From positions 1-64,000 of the forward strand of contig CAMSTY010000003.1 in NCBI GenBank assembly GCA_947063875.1: a DNA stretch of 64,000 bases, in the 5' to 3' direction. Below are positions 7,529 through 16,763 of this stretch, one piece after another. This DNA comes from an uncultured bacterium (GTDB lineage Bacteria > Bacillota > Clostridia > Lachnospirales > Lachnospiraceae). A program made the translations under genes and the position numbers. The notes under the pieces were generated by a model. It had not been told where the DNA came from and made no database searches. It worked only from the letters and a program-made list of their open reading frames with translations. Numbering within the stretch: the first letter of the stretch is position 1; each line of letters starts with the position of its first letter.

Positions 7529-8536
7529 TCAGTCCAAAGGAAAATGGCAAAACACCTGCCTTCCTTCTACCTTTTTGCATTCCGGCGTCTTCTGGCTGCA
7601 TATGTCCTTCGCATACGGACACCGGGTATGGAACCGGCAGCCGGAAGGAGGATTTACAGGAGACGGAATCTCCCCGGACAGCAATTCCTTATCCGGATTG
7701 CGCAGCCGCGGGTCAGCCTTGGGAATCGCACTCAGCAGAAAATGCGTATAGGGATGCAGCGGTTTTTCATACAGCTTGTCCGTGTCGCCGATTTCGCACA
7801 CACTCCCCAGAAACATTACACACACCCGGTCCGCAATAAACTTCACCACGCTCAGATCATGCGAGATAAACAGGTAGGTCAGGCCGTATCTTTCCTGCAG
7901 ATCTTTTAAAAGATTCAGTACCTGGGACTGAATTGACACATCCAAGGCTGACACCGGCTCATCACAGATAATCAGTCTTGGATTCAAGGCAATCGCTCTT
8001 GCAATCCCAATCCGCTGCCGCTGCCCGCCGGAAAATTGATGGGGATAACGGTTATAGAACTCCTGAGCGATCCCGACCTCCTGCATCAGCTCCCTCACCC
8101 GCATTTCCCGTTCTTTTTTATCCTTCATGCCATAGGTCAGAAGCGGCTCACCGATGATTTCCCTGACACTCATCCGCGGATTTAAAGAAGCGTACGGATC
8201 TTGAAAAATAATCTGCATTTCTCTGCGAAGGGCGGCAAACTCCTTTTCTTTCATGCCCACAATTTCTTTTCCCTGGTACAGCATCTCACCGGCTGTCGGT
8301 TCCAGAAGCCGGATCAGCACTCTGCCCAGCGTACTTTTTCCGCAGCCCGATTCTCCTACCAGCGCCAGCGTCTCTCCTTCAAAGATCTCCAGGTTTACAT
8401 CCGTCACCGCATGGACCACCTGAGGATTCTTCCTGGTGCCGCCCGCCGGAAATTCCTTTACCAGATGTCTGGCCTCCAGAAGAATCCTGTTTTTTTCCTG
8501 TATCCCGTTATCCGCTGTCCTCTCCCTGTCACTCAT
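7529..8536 (-). CDS. Oligopeptide/dipeptide ABC transporter ATP-binding protein (OppF/DppF type)
   Basis: Cytosolic ATPase subunit of a type I peptide importer. Visible motifs are Walker A GESGCGKST, the Q-loop IFQDPYASLNPRMSV, signature SGGQRQRIGIARA and Walker B LIICDEPVSALDVS. The OppF-specific C-terminal domain ends with a cysteine cluster, CRFHTRCPYAKDIC. The start is set at 8536 because its ATG overlaps the stop of the preceding oppD-type gene (GATGAGTGA) and GGAGG lies 8 bases upstream. It is the last of five genes (13405 to 7529) that form one importer. The substrate peptide class is not predictable. Confidence 0.9.
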   Translation of the reverse strand: MSDRERTADNGIQEKNRILLEARHLVKEFPAGGTRKNPQVVHAVTDVNLEIFEGETLALVGESGCGKSTLGRVLIRLLEPTAGEMLYQGKEIVGMKEKEFAALRREMQIIFQDPYASLNPRMSVREIIGEPLLTYGMKDKKEREMRVRELMQEVGIAQEFYNRYPHQFSGGQRQRIGIARAIALNPRLIICDEPVSALDVSIQSQVLNLLKDLQERYGLTYLFISHDLSVVKFIADRVCVMFLGSVCEIGDTDKLYEKPLHPYTHFLLSAIPKADPRLRNPDKELLSGEIPSPVNPPSGCRFHTRCPYAKDICSQKTPECKKVEGRQVFCHFPLD

Positions 8537-9521
8537 CCAACTGCCCTCCGCTTTCATACTGGAAACATCTCACGCCATGGCCGTCCGCTGCCTCGTACAG
8601 GCATGGCTTTTGAACGAAGCACCGCTCCTGCGCCTGGTCGCAACGAGTGCAGAAACTGCATCCCTTTGGCAGATGAAGAAGGTTCGGCACTACGCCCTCG
8701 ATGGTATACAGCCGCTCTGCCTTCTCATCCAGCTTGGGAATCGATTTCAGCAGGCCCTGCGTGTAGGGGTGGCTGGGATGGTCAAACAGGGCGAAAGTTT
8801 CCGCCTGCTCCATCACCTTTCCCGCATACATCACGTACACATAATCGCAAACCTCCGCCACCACCCCCATATTGTGGGTGATCAGAATAATCGAGGTCCC
8901 CTGTTCCTTGCACAGCTTTTTCATCAGCTGCAGGATCTGGGCTTCAATCGTGACATCCAGCGCCGTAGTCGGCTCATCCGCAATCATCACCTTGGGATGG
9001 CAGACCATCGCCATGCCGATCATCACTCTCTGCCGCAATCCCCCGGATAGCTGATGGGGATAGCTGTAATAACGTTTTTCCGGTTCCGGAATCCCGACTG
9101 CCCGAAAGATGTCGATCACCCGTTCTTTCGCTTCCGTCTTGGACAGCTTCTGGTGCAGCAGAATCGCTTCCCGCACCTGCTTTCCCACCGGATACACCGG
9201 ATTTAACGATGTCATTGGCTCCTGGAAGATCATCGATATCTCATTTCCCCGCACCAAAGAAAGTTCCTTCGGCGTCAAATGGGTAATATCCCGCCCGGCC
9301 AGAGCAATGCTTCCTCCCACCACACGGCCCGGATAACGCAAAAGCCCCATCACAGACATCGCCGTCATACTTTTTCCGCAGCCCGACTCTCCTACAATAC
9401 CGATAATTTTCCCCTGCGGCACCTGAATGCTGACTCCGTCCACAGCCGGCACCTCGCCCTTCGCCGTAAAGAAATGAGACTGCAGATTTTTGATATCCAA
9501 TATCATGGTTTCCCCCATCAT
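8529..9521 (-). CDS. Oligopeptide/dipeptide ABC transporter ATP-binding protein (OppD/DppD type)
   Basis: Second ATPase of the peptide importer, 330 residues. Walker A is GESGCGKSMTA, the Q-loop is IFQEPMTSLNPVYP, the signature is LSGGLRQRVMIGMA (with L instead of the more common M or Q) and Walker B is VMIADEPTTALDVT. The C-terminal oligopeptide-transporter extension carries the cysteines of CSFCTRCDQAQERC. AAAGGAGG directly precedes the ATG at 9521. A second ATG follows three bases later, so the start is certain only to one codon. It overlaps the OppF-type gene by 8 bases. Confidence 0.9.
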   Translation of the reverse strand: MMGETMILDIKNLQSHFFTAKGEVPAVDGVSIQVPQGKIIGIVGESGCGKSMTAMSVMGLLRYPGRVVGGSIALAGRDITHLTPKELSLVRGNEISMIFQEPMTSLNPVYPVGKQVREAILLHQKLSKTEAKERVIDIFRAVGIPEPEKRYYSYPHQLSGGLRQRVMIGMAMVCHPKVMIADEPTTALDVTIEAQILQLMKKLCKEQGTSIILITHNMGVVAEVCDYVYVMYAGKVMEQAETFALFDHPSHPYTQGLLKSIPKLDEKAERLYTIEGVVPNLLHLPKGCSFCTRCDQAQERCFVQKPCLYEAADGHGVRCFQYESGGQLDE

Positions 9522-9546
9522 TCTTCCTCCTTTGCATCTCTTTCCT

Positions 9547-10533
9547 CTATTGCTCTTTCAGATACGGGTCCAGCACATCACGCAAGCCGTCGCCTAAAAA
9601 ATTAAACGCCAGCACTACGATCATGATTGCCACGCTAGGAGCAATCGAAAGCCAAGGTTCGGAAAACAGATACTTCTTCCCGCGGACGACCATCAGACCC
9701 CAGCTGGCCGAAGGCGGCTGCGCCCCGATTCCCAGAAAGCTTAACGACGCTTCTGACAGAATTGCCGACGGGATATTCAAAGTAAACAATACAATCAGCG
9801 ATGGAAGGCAGTTCGGCAGAATATGCCGGAACATAATTGTCCATTTTTTTACGCCGATAGAACGTGCCGCCTCCACAAACTCCTTCTCCTTCAGGGACAG
9901 GGTCTGGGAACGCACAATCCGGGCTGTCCCCGCCCAGTTTACCAGGCTCAGGGCGATAAATATATTAATCAGCCCGCCGCCCATGGTATACATCACCACC
10001 ATCGCCAGCAGAAGCGACGGAAACGCCAGCATTACATCCGCCAGACGCATAATGATAAAATCCGTTTTCCCGCCATAAAAGCCGGCGCACAATCCCAATA
10101 CCGTGCCGATAGACATCGAGATCAGGGTCGGCAAAAGTCCGATGGTCAAAGAAATCCTTGCGCCAAAAATAATCCTGCTTAAGACATCCCGCCCCAGTTC
10201 ATCTGTTCCCAGCCAATGGGCGGCGCTGGGGTCCTGCAGGCGGTCCGGCAGGCTCTGTGCCAAATGGTCGTAAGGCGCCACTAGCGGGGCAAACACGGCC
10301 ACCAGAATCATCAGCAGAATCATGACTGCCGAAAATACCGCCAGCTTATTCTGCCGCATCAGCGTCTGCATCTTATCCGTCCAGGTATCAGACTCCCCCA
10401 GCTGCGCTCCCGCCTCTTCCGGCTGCGGCTGTCTGCCTTTTGCCGTTTCTCTTTCCCCGGTGTAAGTCCCGGCATTTCCGTCTGCTTTTCCTTTTGCGTT
10501 CTCCTCAGTCAACCGCGCTTTTTCATCCGTCAT
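9547..10533 (-). CDS. Peptide ABC transporter permease, OppC/DppC type
   Basis: Inner-membrane subunit with six expected transmembrane helices and the EAA-type loop EFVEAARSIGVKKWTIMFRH. LGTDELGRDVLSRIIFGAR, typical of DppC, lies before the second helix. The first ~60 residues are a charged, low-complexity cytosolic extension rich in Glu, Lys and Gly (ENAKGKADGNAG...), longer than usual for the family. I start at ATG 10533 because GGGAGGA sits 9 bases upstream. An in-frame start at 10665 would overlap the preceding permease gene and lacks a ribosome binding site. Confidence 0.88.
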   Translation of the reverse strand: MTDEKARLTEENAKGKADGNAGTYTGERETAKGRQPQPEEAGAQLGESDTWTDKMQTLMRQNKLAVFSAVMILLMILVAVFAPLVAPYDHLAQSLPDRLQDPSAAHWLGTDELGRDVLSRIIFGARISLTIGLLPTLISMSIGTVLGLCAGFYGGKTDFIIMRLADVMLAFPSLLLAMVVMYTMGGGLINIFIALSLVNWAGTARIVRSQTLSLKEKEFVEAARSIGVKKWTIMFRHILPNCLPSLIVLFTLNIPSAILSEASLSFLGIGAQPPSASWGLMVVRGKKYLFSEPWLSIAPSVAIMIVVLAFNFLGDGLRDVLDPYLKEQ

Positions 10534-10612
10534 TCTATGTGTCCTCCCAGCTTTTCCCTTTGCCGTCCTTCTCTTTTTGGCGTAACGTAACATCCGTCCG
10601 GACCCTGTCCCC

Positions 10613-11536
10613 TCATGCGCCTTCGCGGATTCTGGGGTCCAGCACATTGTAGAGCAGATCGGCAATCAGGTTCCCCAAAATAATCAAAATAGTTGTGAAT
10701 ACCACCGTCCCCTGCAGAAGCGGCATATCCCGTGTCTCAATGCCGTTCACTGCCAGGCGGCCGATCCCGGGTACGCCAAATACACTCTCGGTCAGCACCG
10801 CTCCGGAAAGCATGCTTGAAAGCTGCAGCGCCATCATCGTAACCACCGGCAGCATGGCGTTCTTCAGGGCATGCCCCACAATCACCCCATTTTCCCGAAG
10901 GCCCTTCGCCCGGGCCGTCCGGATAAAGTCATTCTGCATAACCTCCACCAGGTTGGAACGCGTCATCCGGGCAATGCTTCCCGCGGAATTCCAACCCAAG
11001 GCAATCGCAGGCAATACCATGGCCTGCCAGGAATCAAATCCCGACACAGGAAACCATTTCAGCTTAAAAGCAAACACATACTGCAGCACCAATGCCGTCA
11101 TAAATACCGGCATGGACACTCCCATTAAAGCTCCGCCCATAAACAGCCGGTCCAGCAGCTTATTCTGCTGAATCGCCGCCACAATCCCTGCCACAATCCC
11201 GATCAGCCACGCCACCGCTGCCGCCAGAAGCGAAAGTTTCACCGTGTTCGGAAAAGCATCCAGGATAATCTGGGTCACATTCCGGTTCAGCCGATAGGAG
11301 GTGCCAAAATCCCCCTGCAAAGCATTGGCCACATACTTAATAAACTGAATATGCAACGGCTGGTCCAACCCCATCTCGCGGCTGATTTTCTCAATCACTG
11401 CCGGATTCACATGCTCTCCCAGCATCGTGGTAACCGGATCTCCCGGAACAATCCGCAGCATGATAAAGATTGCCAGTACCACACCGACCAGCACCGGAAT
11501 CGATATGGCGATACGCTTTAGTATTCTACTTAACAC
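10613..11536 (-). CDS. Peptide ABC transporter permease, OppB/DppB type
   Basis: A 307-residue membrane subunit starting MLSRILKRIAISIPVLVGVV, the classical DppB first helix, followed by RIVPGDPV in the outer loop. The cytosolic coupling loop reads DFIRTARAKGLRENGVIVGH. It pairs with the OppC-type permease 79 bases downstream to form the channel. It is separated from the upstream binding-protein gene by a strong terminator at 11597-11640, so permease and ATPase expression probably depends on read-through or a weak internal promoter. Confidence 0.9.
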   Translation of the reverse strand: MLSRILKRIAISIPVLVGVVLAIFIMLRIVPGDPVTTMLGEHVNPAVIEKISREMGLDQPLHIQFIKYVANALQGDFGTSYRLNRNVTQIILDAFPNTVKLSLLAAAVAWLIGIVAGIVAAIQQNKLLDRLFMGGALMGVSMPVFMTALVLQYVFAFKLKWFPVSGFDSWQAMVLPAIALGWNSAGSIARMTRSNLVEVMQNDFIRTARAKGLRENGVIVGHALKNAMLPVVTMMALQLSSMLSGAVLTESVFGVPGIGRLAVNGIETRDMPLLQGTVVFTTILIILGNLIADLLYNVLDPRIREGA

Positions 11537-11551
11537 CCGTCTTCCCTCCTA

Positions 11552-11588
11552 ACCCGGCAAAACGTGTCACCGGCACGTTTCACTGGAT
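11552..11588. repeat. Decayed copy of a CCGGCAAAACG palindromic element
   Basis: The sequence CCCGGCAAAACGTG, loop TCACCGG, CACGTTT-CACTGG parallels the perfect palindrome at 35409-35445 (CCGGCAAAACGCG, loop TCACTGG, CGCGTTTTGCCGG). The left arm and the loop are nearly identical. Only 7 bases of the right arm still pair. It sits between the peptide-binding protein gene and its permease genes. Confidence 0.5.
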
Positions 11589-11596
11589 ACTTCATG

Positions 11597-11640
11597 ATAA
11601 AAAATGCCGCAAAATCGATTTCTCCATTCTGCGGCATTCA
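11597..11640 (-). terminator. Terminator after the peptide-binding protein gene
   Basis: On the minus strand AATGCCGCA (11638-11630) pairs with TGCGGCATT (11611-11603) around an 18-base loop, followed by a run of T residues. It lies between the binding-protein gene and the permease genes of the same importer. This arrangement usually gives more binding protein than membrane subunits. Confidence 0.8.
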
Positions 11641-11722
11641 TTCTTCCCGGCTGTATTCTCTGAATCTGTCATGATTCCCTGCCGTCCTCTATATAGGCTC
11701 AGAAACCATCCGGATACACTCC

Positions 11723-13405
11723 TTACTCGCCCAGAGAAACCCCATAATACATCCGATCGCTAACCCCGCTCCATACCGGCTTAAAGTTCTGGACACGCTT
11801 GCTCACCGCCCACAGATGCGTCCGGGAATACATTGGCACCCATGCCGCATCTTCATGAATCAGTTTTTCCTCAAGCGCCTGGTACTCTGCCAGTCTCTCA
11901 TCCTCGTTGACAATTCCCCTCGCTGCGCTGACACGGCTCATCACCGCCGTATCCGGATAGTTGATGGAACGGATCTTTGTCTTCTCTTCATTGCCAAAGA
12001 ACGTATAGATGAAATTCTCCGGGTCATTAAAATCTGCTGTCCAGGTGGACATAAAGGACCCTAACCCTCCTGCCTTACGGGTCTCCAGCCAGGTTGACTC
12101 GTCGTAATTCTTAATCTCGGCATTAATACCCACAGCCGCCAGCTGCTCTTTAATAATCTCCAGCGCCATCGTCACGGTGTCCGAAGCGGAAGCATCCGCT
12201 GCCAGTTCCATAGTAAAGCCGTCCGCATAACCGGCTTCCGCCAGCAATGCCTTGGCCCCCTCCGGGTCGTAGCTGATCTTCGTCTGTCCTTCATTAAAGC
12301 CGATAAGGCCGTAAGGATAAATGCCATGCTCCACCTGTCCACGTCCGCCGTACAGTGCATCCAGAATCGCCTGACGGTCAATCGCCATCTGCACCGCCTT
12401 GCGTACCTTTACATCCTGGAACGGTTCCATATTAAAATTCAAGGTAAAATAGGTAATGCCTACCCGGGGTCCCTGAACAATCTGATCCGGATAAGACTCC
12501 AGGAAACGGTCCGTCGCATCCGTCACGAAATCCAGATCCAGCAAATCCAGTTCTCCGCTCTCAAACATCATCGACTGAGTCTCGGTATCCGGAATGATCT
12601 TAATCACTACGCCCGGCAATTGTGACGCGCCCTTCCAGTAATTTTCATTTCTCACCAGCACCAGCTGATCATTAAACGTCCAGCCTGCAAAGCAAAACGG
12701 GCCCGTACCCACGGTAACTGCCGGGTCCATACCAAACTGGTCTCCCGCAGCCTCTGTCGCCTCGCTGTCATAAATCGACAGCCCCGGAGCCGTCAGACAG
12801 GATAAAAATGCGGCAAAAGGCTCTTTCAATGTGATTTTAACCGTATAATCATCCACTGCCTCCACGCCTTCCAGCGTGTCCGCACTGCCCTCAATCACCT
12901 CGGCCGCGCCTTTTACCTGATCCAGCAATTCCGTGTTGACGCCGTTCTCCACGGTCAGCAGGCGATGAAACGTATATACCACATCCTCAGCGGTAAAATC
13001 ATTGCCGTTCTGGAACTTGACCCCCTGGCGCAGATGGAACGTATACTCCAACCCGTCTCCGGAAATATCCCACTTTTCTGCCAGGCTGGGGACGATCTTG
13101 GAAGTCCCGGCATCATCCACCTCAATCTCCAGCAAACGGTCGTAAATATTCTGCGGCAATGTATAATCCTTGGTCGTTTTCTGCACATCCGCGGTCTGGA
13201 TATCCGCATTCAGAACATCAATCATAAATCCGGTCGTGTCCACTCCGGCATCTCCCGAAGCCGGCGTCTCGGCAGCAGCGTCACCTCCGGCAGCAGGTGT
13301 TGTATTTTCCCCGCCGCTGCCGGAATTGCCGCCTCCTTTGCAGCCGGATAACACCAATCCCAGCGTCATCACAGCAGCAAGAGCCAGGCTTAATCTCTTT
13401 TTCAT
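11723..13405 (-). CDS. Peptide ABC transporter substrate-binding lipoprotein (family 5)
   Basis: A 560-residue extracellular solute-binding protein of the OppA/DppA family. The signal peptide MKKRLSLALAAVMTLGLVLSGC ends in a lipobox (LSGC), so the mature protein is anchored by a lipidated cysteine. A Gly/Ser/Ala-rich linker follows to about residue 60. The family 5 signature is present near residue 110-150 (YTFHLRQGVKFQNG, FTAEDVVYTFHRL). GAGGAGG lies upstream of the ATG. It heads the importer transcription unit and is followed by its own terminator. No substrate-specific feature can be read. Confidence 0.9.
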   Translation of the reverse strand: MKKRLSLALAAVMTLGLVLSGCKGGGNSGSGGENTTPAAGGDAAAETPASGDAGVDTTGFMIDVLNADIQTADVQKTTKDYTLPQNIYDRLLEIEVDDAGTSKIVPSLAEKWDISGDGLEYTFHLRQGVKFQNGNDFTAEDVVYTFHRLLTVENGVNTELLDQVKGAAEVIEGSADTLEGVEAVDDYTVKITLKEPFAAFLSCLTAPGLSIYDSEATEAAGDQFGMDPAVTVGTGPFCFAGWTFNDQLVLVRNENYWKGASQLPGVVIKIIPDTETQSMMFESGELDLLDLDFVTDATDRFLESYPDQIVQGPRVGITYFTLNFNMEPFQDVKVRKAVQMAIDRQAILDALYGGRGQVEHGIYPYGLIGFNEGQTKISYDPEGAKALLAEAGYADGFTMELAADASASDTVTMALEIIKEQLAAVGINAEIKNYDESTWLETRKAGGLGSFMSTWTADFNDPENFIYTFFGNEEKTKIRSINYPDTAVMSRVSAARGIVNEDERLAEYQALEEKLIHEDAAWVPMYSRTHLWAVSKRVQNFKPVWSGVSDRMYYGVSLGE

Positions 13406-13456
13406 AATTCCATCCTCCTCTTTCTATCCGCCATACCCGCTGCATCTTCCATAGGA

Positions 13457-13490
13457 TAAAAAATGGTGCAATTCCACCCTGGGTTGCACC
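13457..13490 (-). terminator. Terminator after the ABC-F gene
   Basis: On the minus strand GGTGCAA (13490-13484) and TTGCACC (13471-13465) form a hairpin followed by ATTTTTTAT. It lies 70 bases past the ABC-F stop codon and directly upstream of the peptide-binding protein gene, separating the two units. Confidence 0.75.
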
Positions 13491-13559
13491 TTCGCGCGTA
13501 CGCATGTATGTCGGAACTTTGCCTTAATGTTCAAATAATACCACATAGGCTCTTAATTT

Positions 13560-15533
13560 TCAACTGTTTTTTCTCTCCAATCGTTCACAGGGCACCTGTG
13601 AACCACACCCCTCGTCTTCCCAGGCCGCCAGCCATTCCAGACAGGCCTCATGCCACTGCTCCCAGGCCTCCTGAACTTCCGCCTGCAGATTCCTGTACCG
13701 TTCTTCAAAGTCCGGCTGCCCGCCCTGGCCCTGTATTCCCTTTGGCTTTTCTTCCTTGCACATCCCCGCCATCTCCCAGAACGCCCGGCTTTCCTGCCAT
13801 CTGCCCAGCATTTCCGTTTCCAGCGCCCGTTTCTCTCCGTAACCTTCTCCGGCTGCCTCCATCTTCTCCCGCGCAGGCTGCAGCCGCCAGTCTTCATAGG
13901 CATCCTCAGTGGAAATCTCACGCAGGCGATGACGCTCTGCACGGGGGACGGCACGCATCGATTCTATCAGGGCCTGATCCTCCGCCCGTATCTGTGCCGC
14001 CAGTCCCTGGCCTTTGCGCTCCTTTTTTCTCCGTTCCAGATAATGTTCATAACCAAACGGATAATACAACGCTTTTCCATCCTCAAAAATCAGCACAGAC
14101 TCCGCAACCTGACGGATAAAATAACGGTCATGGGAAACAAACAGAATCGTTCCGGTATAAGCACGAAACGCCGATTCCAGAGTCTCTTTCGCCGGAATAT
14201 CCATATGATTGGTCGGTTCATCCAGAATCAAAAAATTGGGTTTGCTCTGGAGCAGTTCCGCGAGCGCCAGCCGTGCCCTCTCTCCGCCGGACAAGTCACT
14301 GACCCGCCGGGAAGCTCCCTTCCCCCGAAACAGATACGCCCCAAGAATGGAACGCGCTTCCTTATCCGTCAATACCGGGAACAGATCCCGAAAATGCTCC
14401 AGCACACTTTTTTCCGAACGGATCTGCGAAGAATGCTGATCAAAATATCCAATGGTTACATTCCGCCCAAGTTCCCATTTTCCGGACAGCGCCGGCAGCA
14501 ATCCTGCCACTGTTTTTAAAAACGTGCTCTTCCCGGCCCCATTCGGCCCCAGAAGCCCGATCTTCTGGCCGCGGCGAATCCGAAAAGACAGCTCTAGCAA
14601 AGGCCTCTCATACCCCAATTTCAGACGTTCTGCCTCAAACACTATCCGGCTTCCCAAAACCAAAGGATCTATCTGCCCGGTGAACAGAGGAAGCGAATCC
14701 TTCTCCGGAGGCGGTCCTTTTTCCATCCGCTCCAGCTGCTTTTTCTTTGCTCTGGCAAATGACGCCTTGGTCGGCTTATGCTTAAAACGTTCGATTACCT
14801 TCTCCAGGCGTTCGGACTCCTGCTGCTGCCGCTCCCAGGCCTTCCTCGCCAGTTCCATGCGCTTCCTCTTTTCCTGCCGGTACCAGGTGTAATTTCCCGG
14901 ATAGCGGACCGCCTTGCCATCCTGCAGTTCCCAGACCACATTTACAGTCCGATCCAGAAAAAAACGGTCATGAGACACGGCCACCACCGCCTTGTCATAA
15001 CTGCAAAGATATTCCTCCAGCCACTCCGTCGCCCTGATATCCAGATGGTTTGTCGGTTCATCCAGCAGTAAGATATCCGGTCTTTGCAGCAGCAGACGTA
15101 TCAGGGCAATCCTGGTCTGCTCTCCTCCGGAGAACTGGCCAAGCGGCTTTTTCTTATCTTCTCTGGTGAAGCCAAAAGCGGTAAAAAGAGCATCGTATTC
15201 CCGTTCATAATCAAAACGCTCCCGTTCAAAAGCATCCTTTGCGGAAATATCTTTCAGCAATTCCTCCTCCACCGTGATATTAGGATTCTCAAACGTCTGC
15301 TGACGCAGCATTCCTATCGTCAGACACCGCGAGACGTTGATGCCCGGCCCCTTTCTGTGATCGTCACGATCCAGTTCCAGTTCTCCGGCAAGCAGGCGAA
15401 GCAGCGTCGTTTTCCCTGCTCCGTTGCGGCCCACAATTGCAATTTTCTCTGCCCCCCGAATCTCAAAATTTAGGTGAGATAAAATCAGGTGCCCGCCCAA
15501 GGATACCGTCCCATCCACAATCTGATAAAGCAT
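13560..15533 (-). CDS. ABC-F family ATPase (ribosome-associated)
   Basis: Soluble protein with two ABC domains and no membrane segments. Domain 1 has GRNGAGKTTLLRLLAG, signature FSGGEQTRIALI and LLLDEPTNHLDI. Domain 2 has GPNGAGKSTFLKTVAG, LSGGERARLALA and LILDEPTNHMDI. Between them is a charged helical linker (about residues 240-310: RQEKRKRMELARKAWERQQQ...), the element that reaches into the ribosome in this family. A long basic and acidic C-terminal tail follows. ABC-F proteins act in translation or in ribosome protection against antibiotics; which applies here cannot be decided. The start at 15533 has GGAGG 5 bases upstream. Upstream in-frame codons lie in the rplT terminator. Confidence 0.85.
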   Translation of the reverse strand: MLYQIVDGTVSLGGHLILSHLNFEIRGAEKIAIVGRNGAGKTTLLRLLAGELELDRDDHRKGPGINVSRCLTIGMLRQQTFENPNITVEEELLKDISAKDAFERERFDYEREYDALFTAFGFTREDKKKPLGQFSGGEQTRIALIRLLLQRPDILLLDEPTNHLDIRATEWLEEYLCSYDKAVVAVSHDRFFLDRTVNVVWELQDGKAVRYPGNYTWYRQEKRKRMELARKAWERQQQESERLEKVIERFKHKPTKASFARAKKKQLERMEKGPPPEKDSLPLFTGQIDPLVLGSRIVFEAERLKLGYERPLLELSFRIRRGQKIGLLGPNGAGKSTFLKTVAGLLPALSGKWELGRNVTIGYFDQHSSQIRSEKSVLEHFRDLFPVLTDKEARSILGAYLFRGKGASRRVSDLSGGERARLALAELLQSKPNFLILDEPTNHMDIPAKETLESAFRAYTGTILFVSHDRYFIRQVAESVLIFEDGKALYYPFGYEHYLERRKKERKGQGLAAQIRAEDQALIESMRAVPRAERHRLREISTEDAYEDWRLQPAREKMEAAGEGYGEKRALETEMLGRWQESRAFWEMAGMCKEEKPKGIQGQGGQPDFEERYRNLQAEVQEAWEQWHEACLEWLAAWEDEGCGSQVPCERLERKNS

Positions 15534-15550
15534 AAAAACCTCCAAAAAGG

Positions 15551-15582
15551 CAAAATTCAAGCGCCGCCCCTCGGCAGCGCTT
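15551..15582 (-). terminator. Terminator of the infC-rpmI-rplT operon
   Basis: On the minus strand AAGCGCTGCC (15582-15573) pairs with GGCGGCGCTT (15568-15559) with a single G-T pair, followed by GAATTTTG and further T residues. It lies just past the rplT stop and before the ABC-F start. Confidence 0.6.
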
Positions 15583-15595
15583 ACCATCCCTGATC

Positions 15596-15952
15596 TTATG
15601 CCACTTTGCTCTTGGCCAGTTCAGCCAGCTTGGCAAAGCCTTCTGCATCATTGATTGCCATTTCAGACAACACCTTGCGGTTCATCTCCACTCCTGCCAG
15701 CTTCAACCCGTACATAAACTTGCTGTAGGACAGGCCGTTGATTCTGGCTGCCGCATTGATTCTGGCGATCCACAGCTGGCGGAACTGCCTCTTTCTCTGC
15801 TTCCGTCCTGCATAGGAACTGGTCAATGCCCTCATCACGGACTGCTTTGCTATTCTATACTGTTTGGAGCGGGCGCCTCTGTAACCTTTTGCCAGCTTCA
15901 GGACTCTGTTGTGCTTCTTCTTTGCGTTCATACCGCCTTTAATTCTTGCCAT
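15596..15952 (-). CDS. rplT: Ribosomal protein L20
   Basis: A 118-residue L20 of the usual length, starting [20 protein letters not shown] and containing [20 protein letters not shown] and [17 protein letters not shown]. It binds 23S rRNA early in 50S assembly. In Gram-positive bacteria it also represses its own operon by binding the infC leader. It is the third gene of infC-rpmI-rplT, 26 bases after rpmI. Confidence 0.97.
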   Translation of the reverse strand: MARIKGGMNAKKKHNRVLKLAKGYRGARSKQYRIAKQSVMRALTSSYAGRKQRKRQFRQLWIARINAAARINGLSYSKFMYGLKLAGVEMNRKVLSEMAINDAEGFAKLAELAKSKVA

Positions 15953-15978
15953 CGGTTCTTCCTCCTTCTCTCACAGTT

Positions 15979-16176
15979 TTACAGGTACGGCAAAATCTTC
16001 TTCATCACCTTTGCATTGGTAGCGTCGGTAACGATATCTTTACGAAGATTTCTTTTTCTCTTGGTGGACTTCTTCGTCAGAATGTGGGACTTATATGCTT
16101 TGCTTCTTACCAGTTTGCCGGTACCGGTCTTTTTAAAACGCTTCGCAGCCGCTCTGCTTGTCTTTAACTTAGGCAT
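15979..16176 (-). CDS. rpmI: Ribosomal protein L35
   Basis: A small basic 65-residue protein, [20 protein letters not shown], with the usual length and composition of L35. It lies between infC and rplT in the conserved order, 30 bases after infC, with GGAGG upstream of the ATG. It is a 50S subunit component. Confidence 0.97.
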   Translation of the reverse strand: MPKLKTSRAAAKRFKKTGTGKLVRSKAYKSHILTKKSTKRKRNLRKDIVTDATNAKVMKKILPYL

Positions 16177-16206
16177 AATATTTCCTCCTTAATCTTCGCT
16201 TCTCGT

Positions 16207-16713
16207 TTACTTTTTCGCAGACAAAAACATGACCATGGTTCTTCCCTCAACCTTGGAAGGTTTATCAACAACCGCAATATCCTTCAGATTCTCCGCAAAA
16301 TCATCCAGAATATATCTGGACTTGGACATATGCGCCATCTCGCGGCCGCGGAAACGAAGGGTCACCTTGACCTTATCGCCCTTCTCTAGGAACTTGCGTG
16401 CAGCGCCCATCTTTGTGTTCAAATCATTGGTGTCAATGTTGGGAGACAGCCGCACTTCCTTGACTTCGATCACTCGCTGCTTTTTCTTGGCTTCCTTTTC
16501 CTTCCTCGCCAGTTCATAACGATACTTGCCGTAATCGATAATCTTACAAACCGGCGGCTTCGCCGTCGGAGCAATCTTCACCAGGTCCAGTTCTGCTTCC
16601 TGAGCCAGCTTATAAGCCTCCCTGGCAGACATGATCCCCAGCTGCTGCCCTTCCTCGCCAATCAACCGAACTTCCTTATCTCTAATCTGTTCGTTAATCA
16701 TTAACTCGCTAAT
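16207..16713 (-). CDS. infC: Translation initiation factor IF-3 with AUU start
   Basis: IF-3 binds the 30S subunit and checks start-codon pairing. The protein contains INEQIRDKEVRLIGEEGQQ, KEVRLSPNIDTNDLNTK and VTLRFRGREMAH, all family hallmarks. I place the start at ATT 16713 rather than ATG 16701: GGAGGTG (16727-16721) lies exactly 7 bases before the ATT but 19 before the ATG, and the added residues (I-S-E-L) fit known IF-3 N-termini in this family. An AUU start is the classic device by which IF-3 limits its own synthesis. It is the first gene of infC-rpmI-rplT and follows an attenuated leader. Confidence 0.93.
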   Translation of the reverse strand: MSELMINEQIRDKEVRLIGEEGQQLGIMSAREAYKLAQEAELDLVKIAPTAKPPVCKIIDYGKYRYELARKEKEAKKKQRVIEVKEVRLSPNIDTNDLNTKMGAARKFLEKGDKVKVTLRFRGREMAHMSKSRYILDDFAENLKDIAVVDKPSKVEGRTMVMFLSAKK

Positions 16714-16763
16714 TGTCGTACACCTCCATTTTTAAAGATAAAACATGATCTGCTTTTCTGCGC

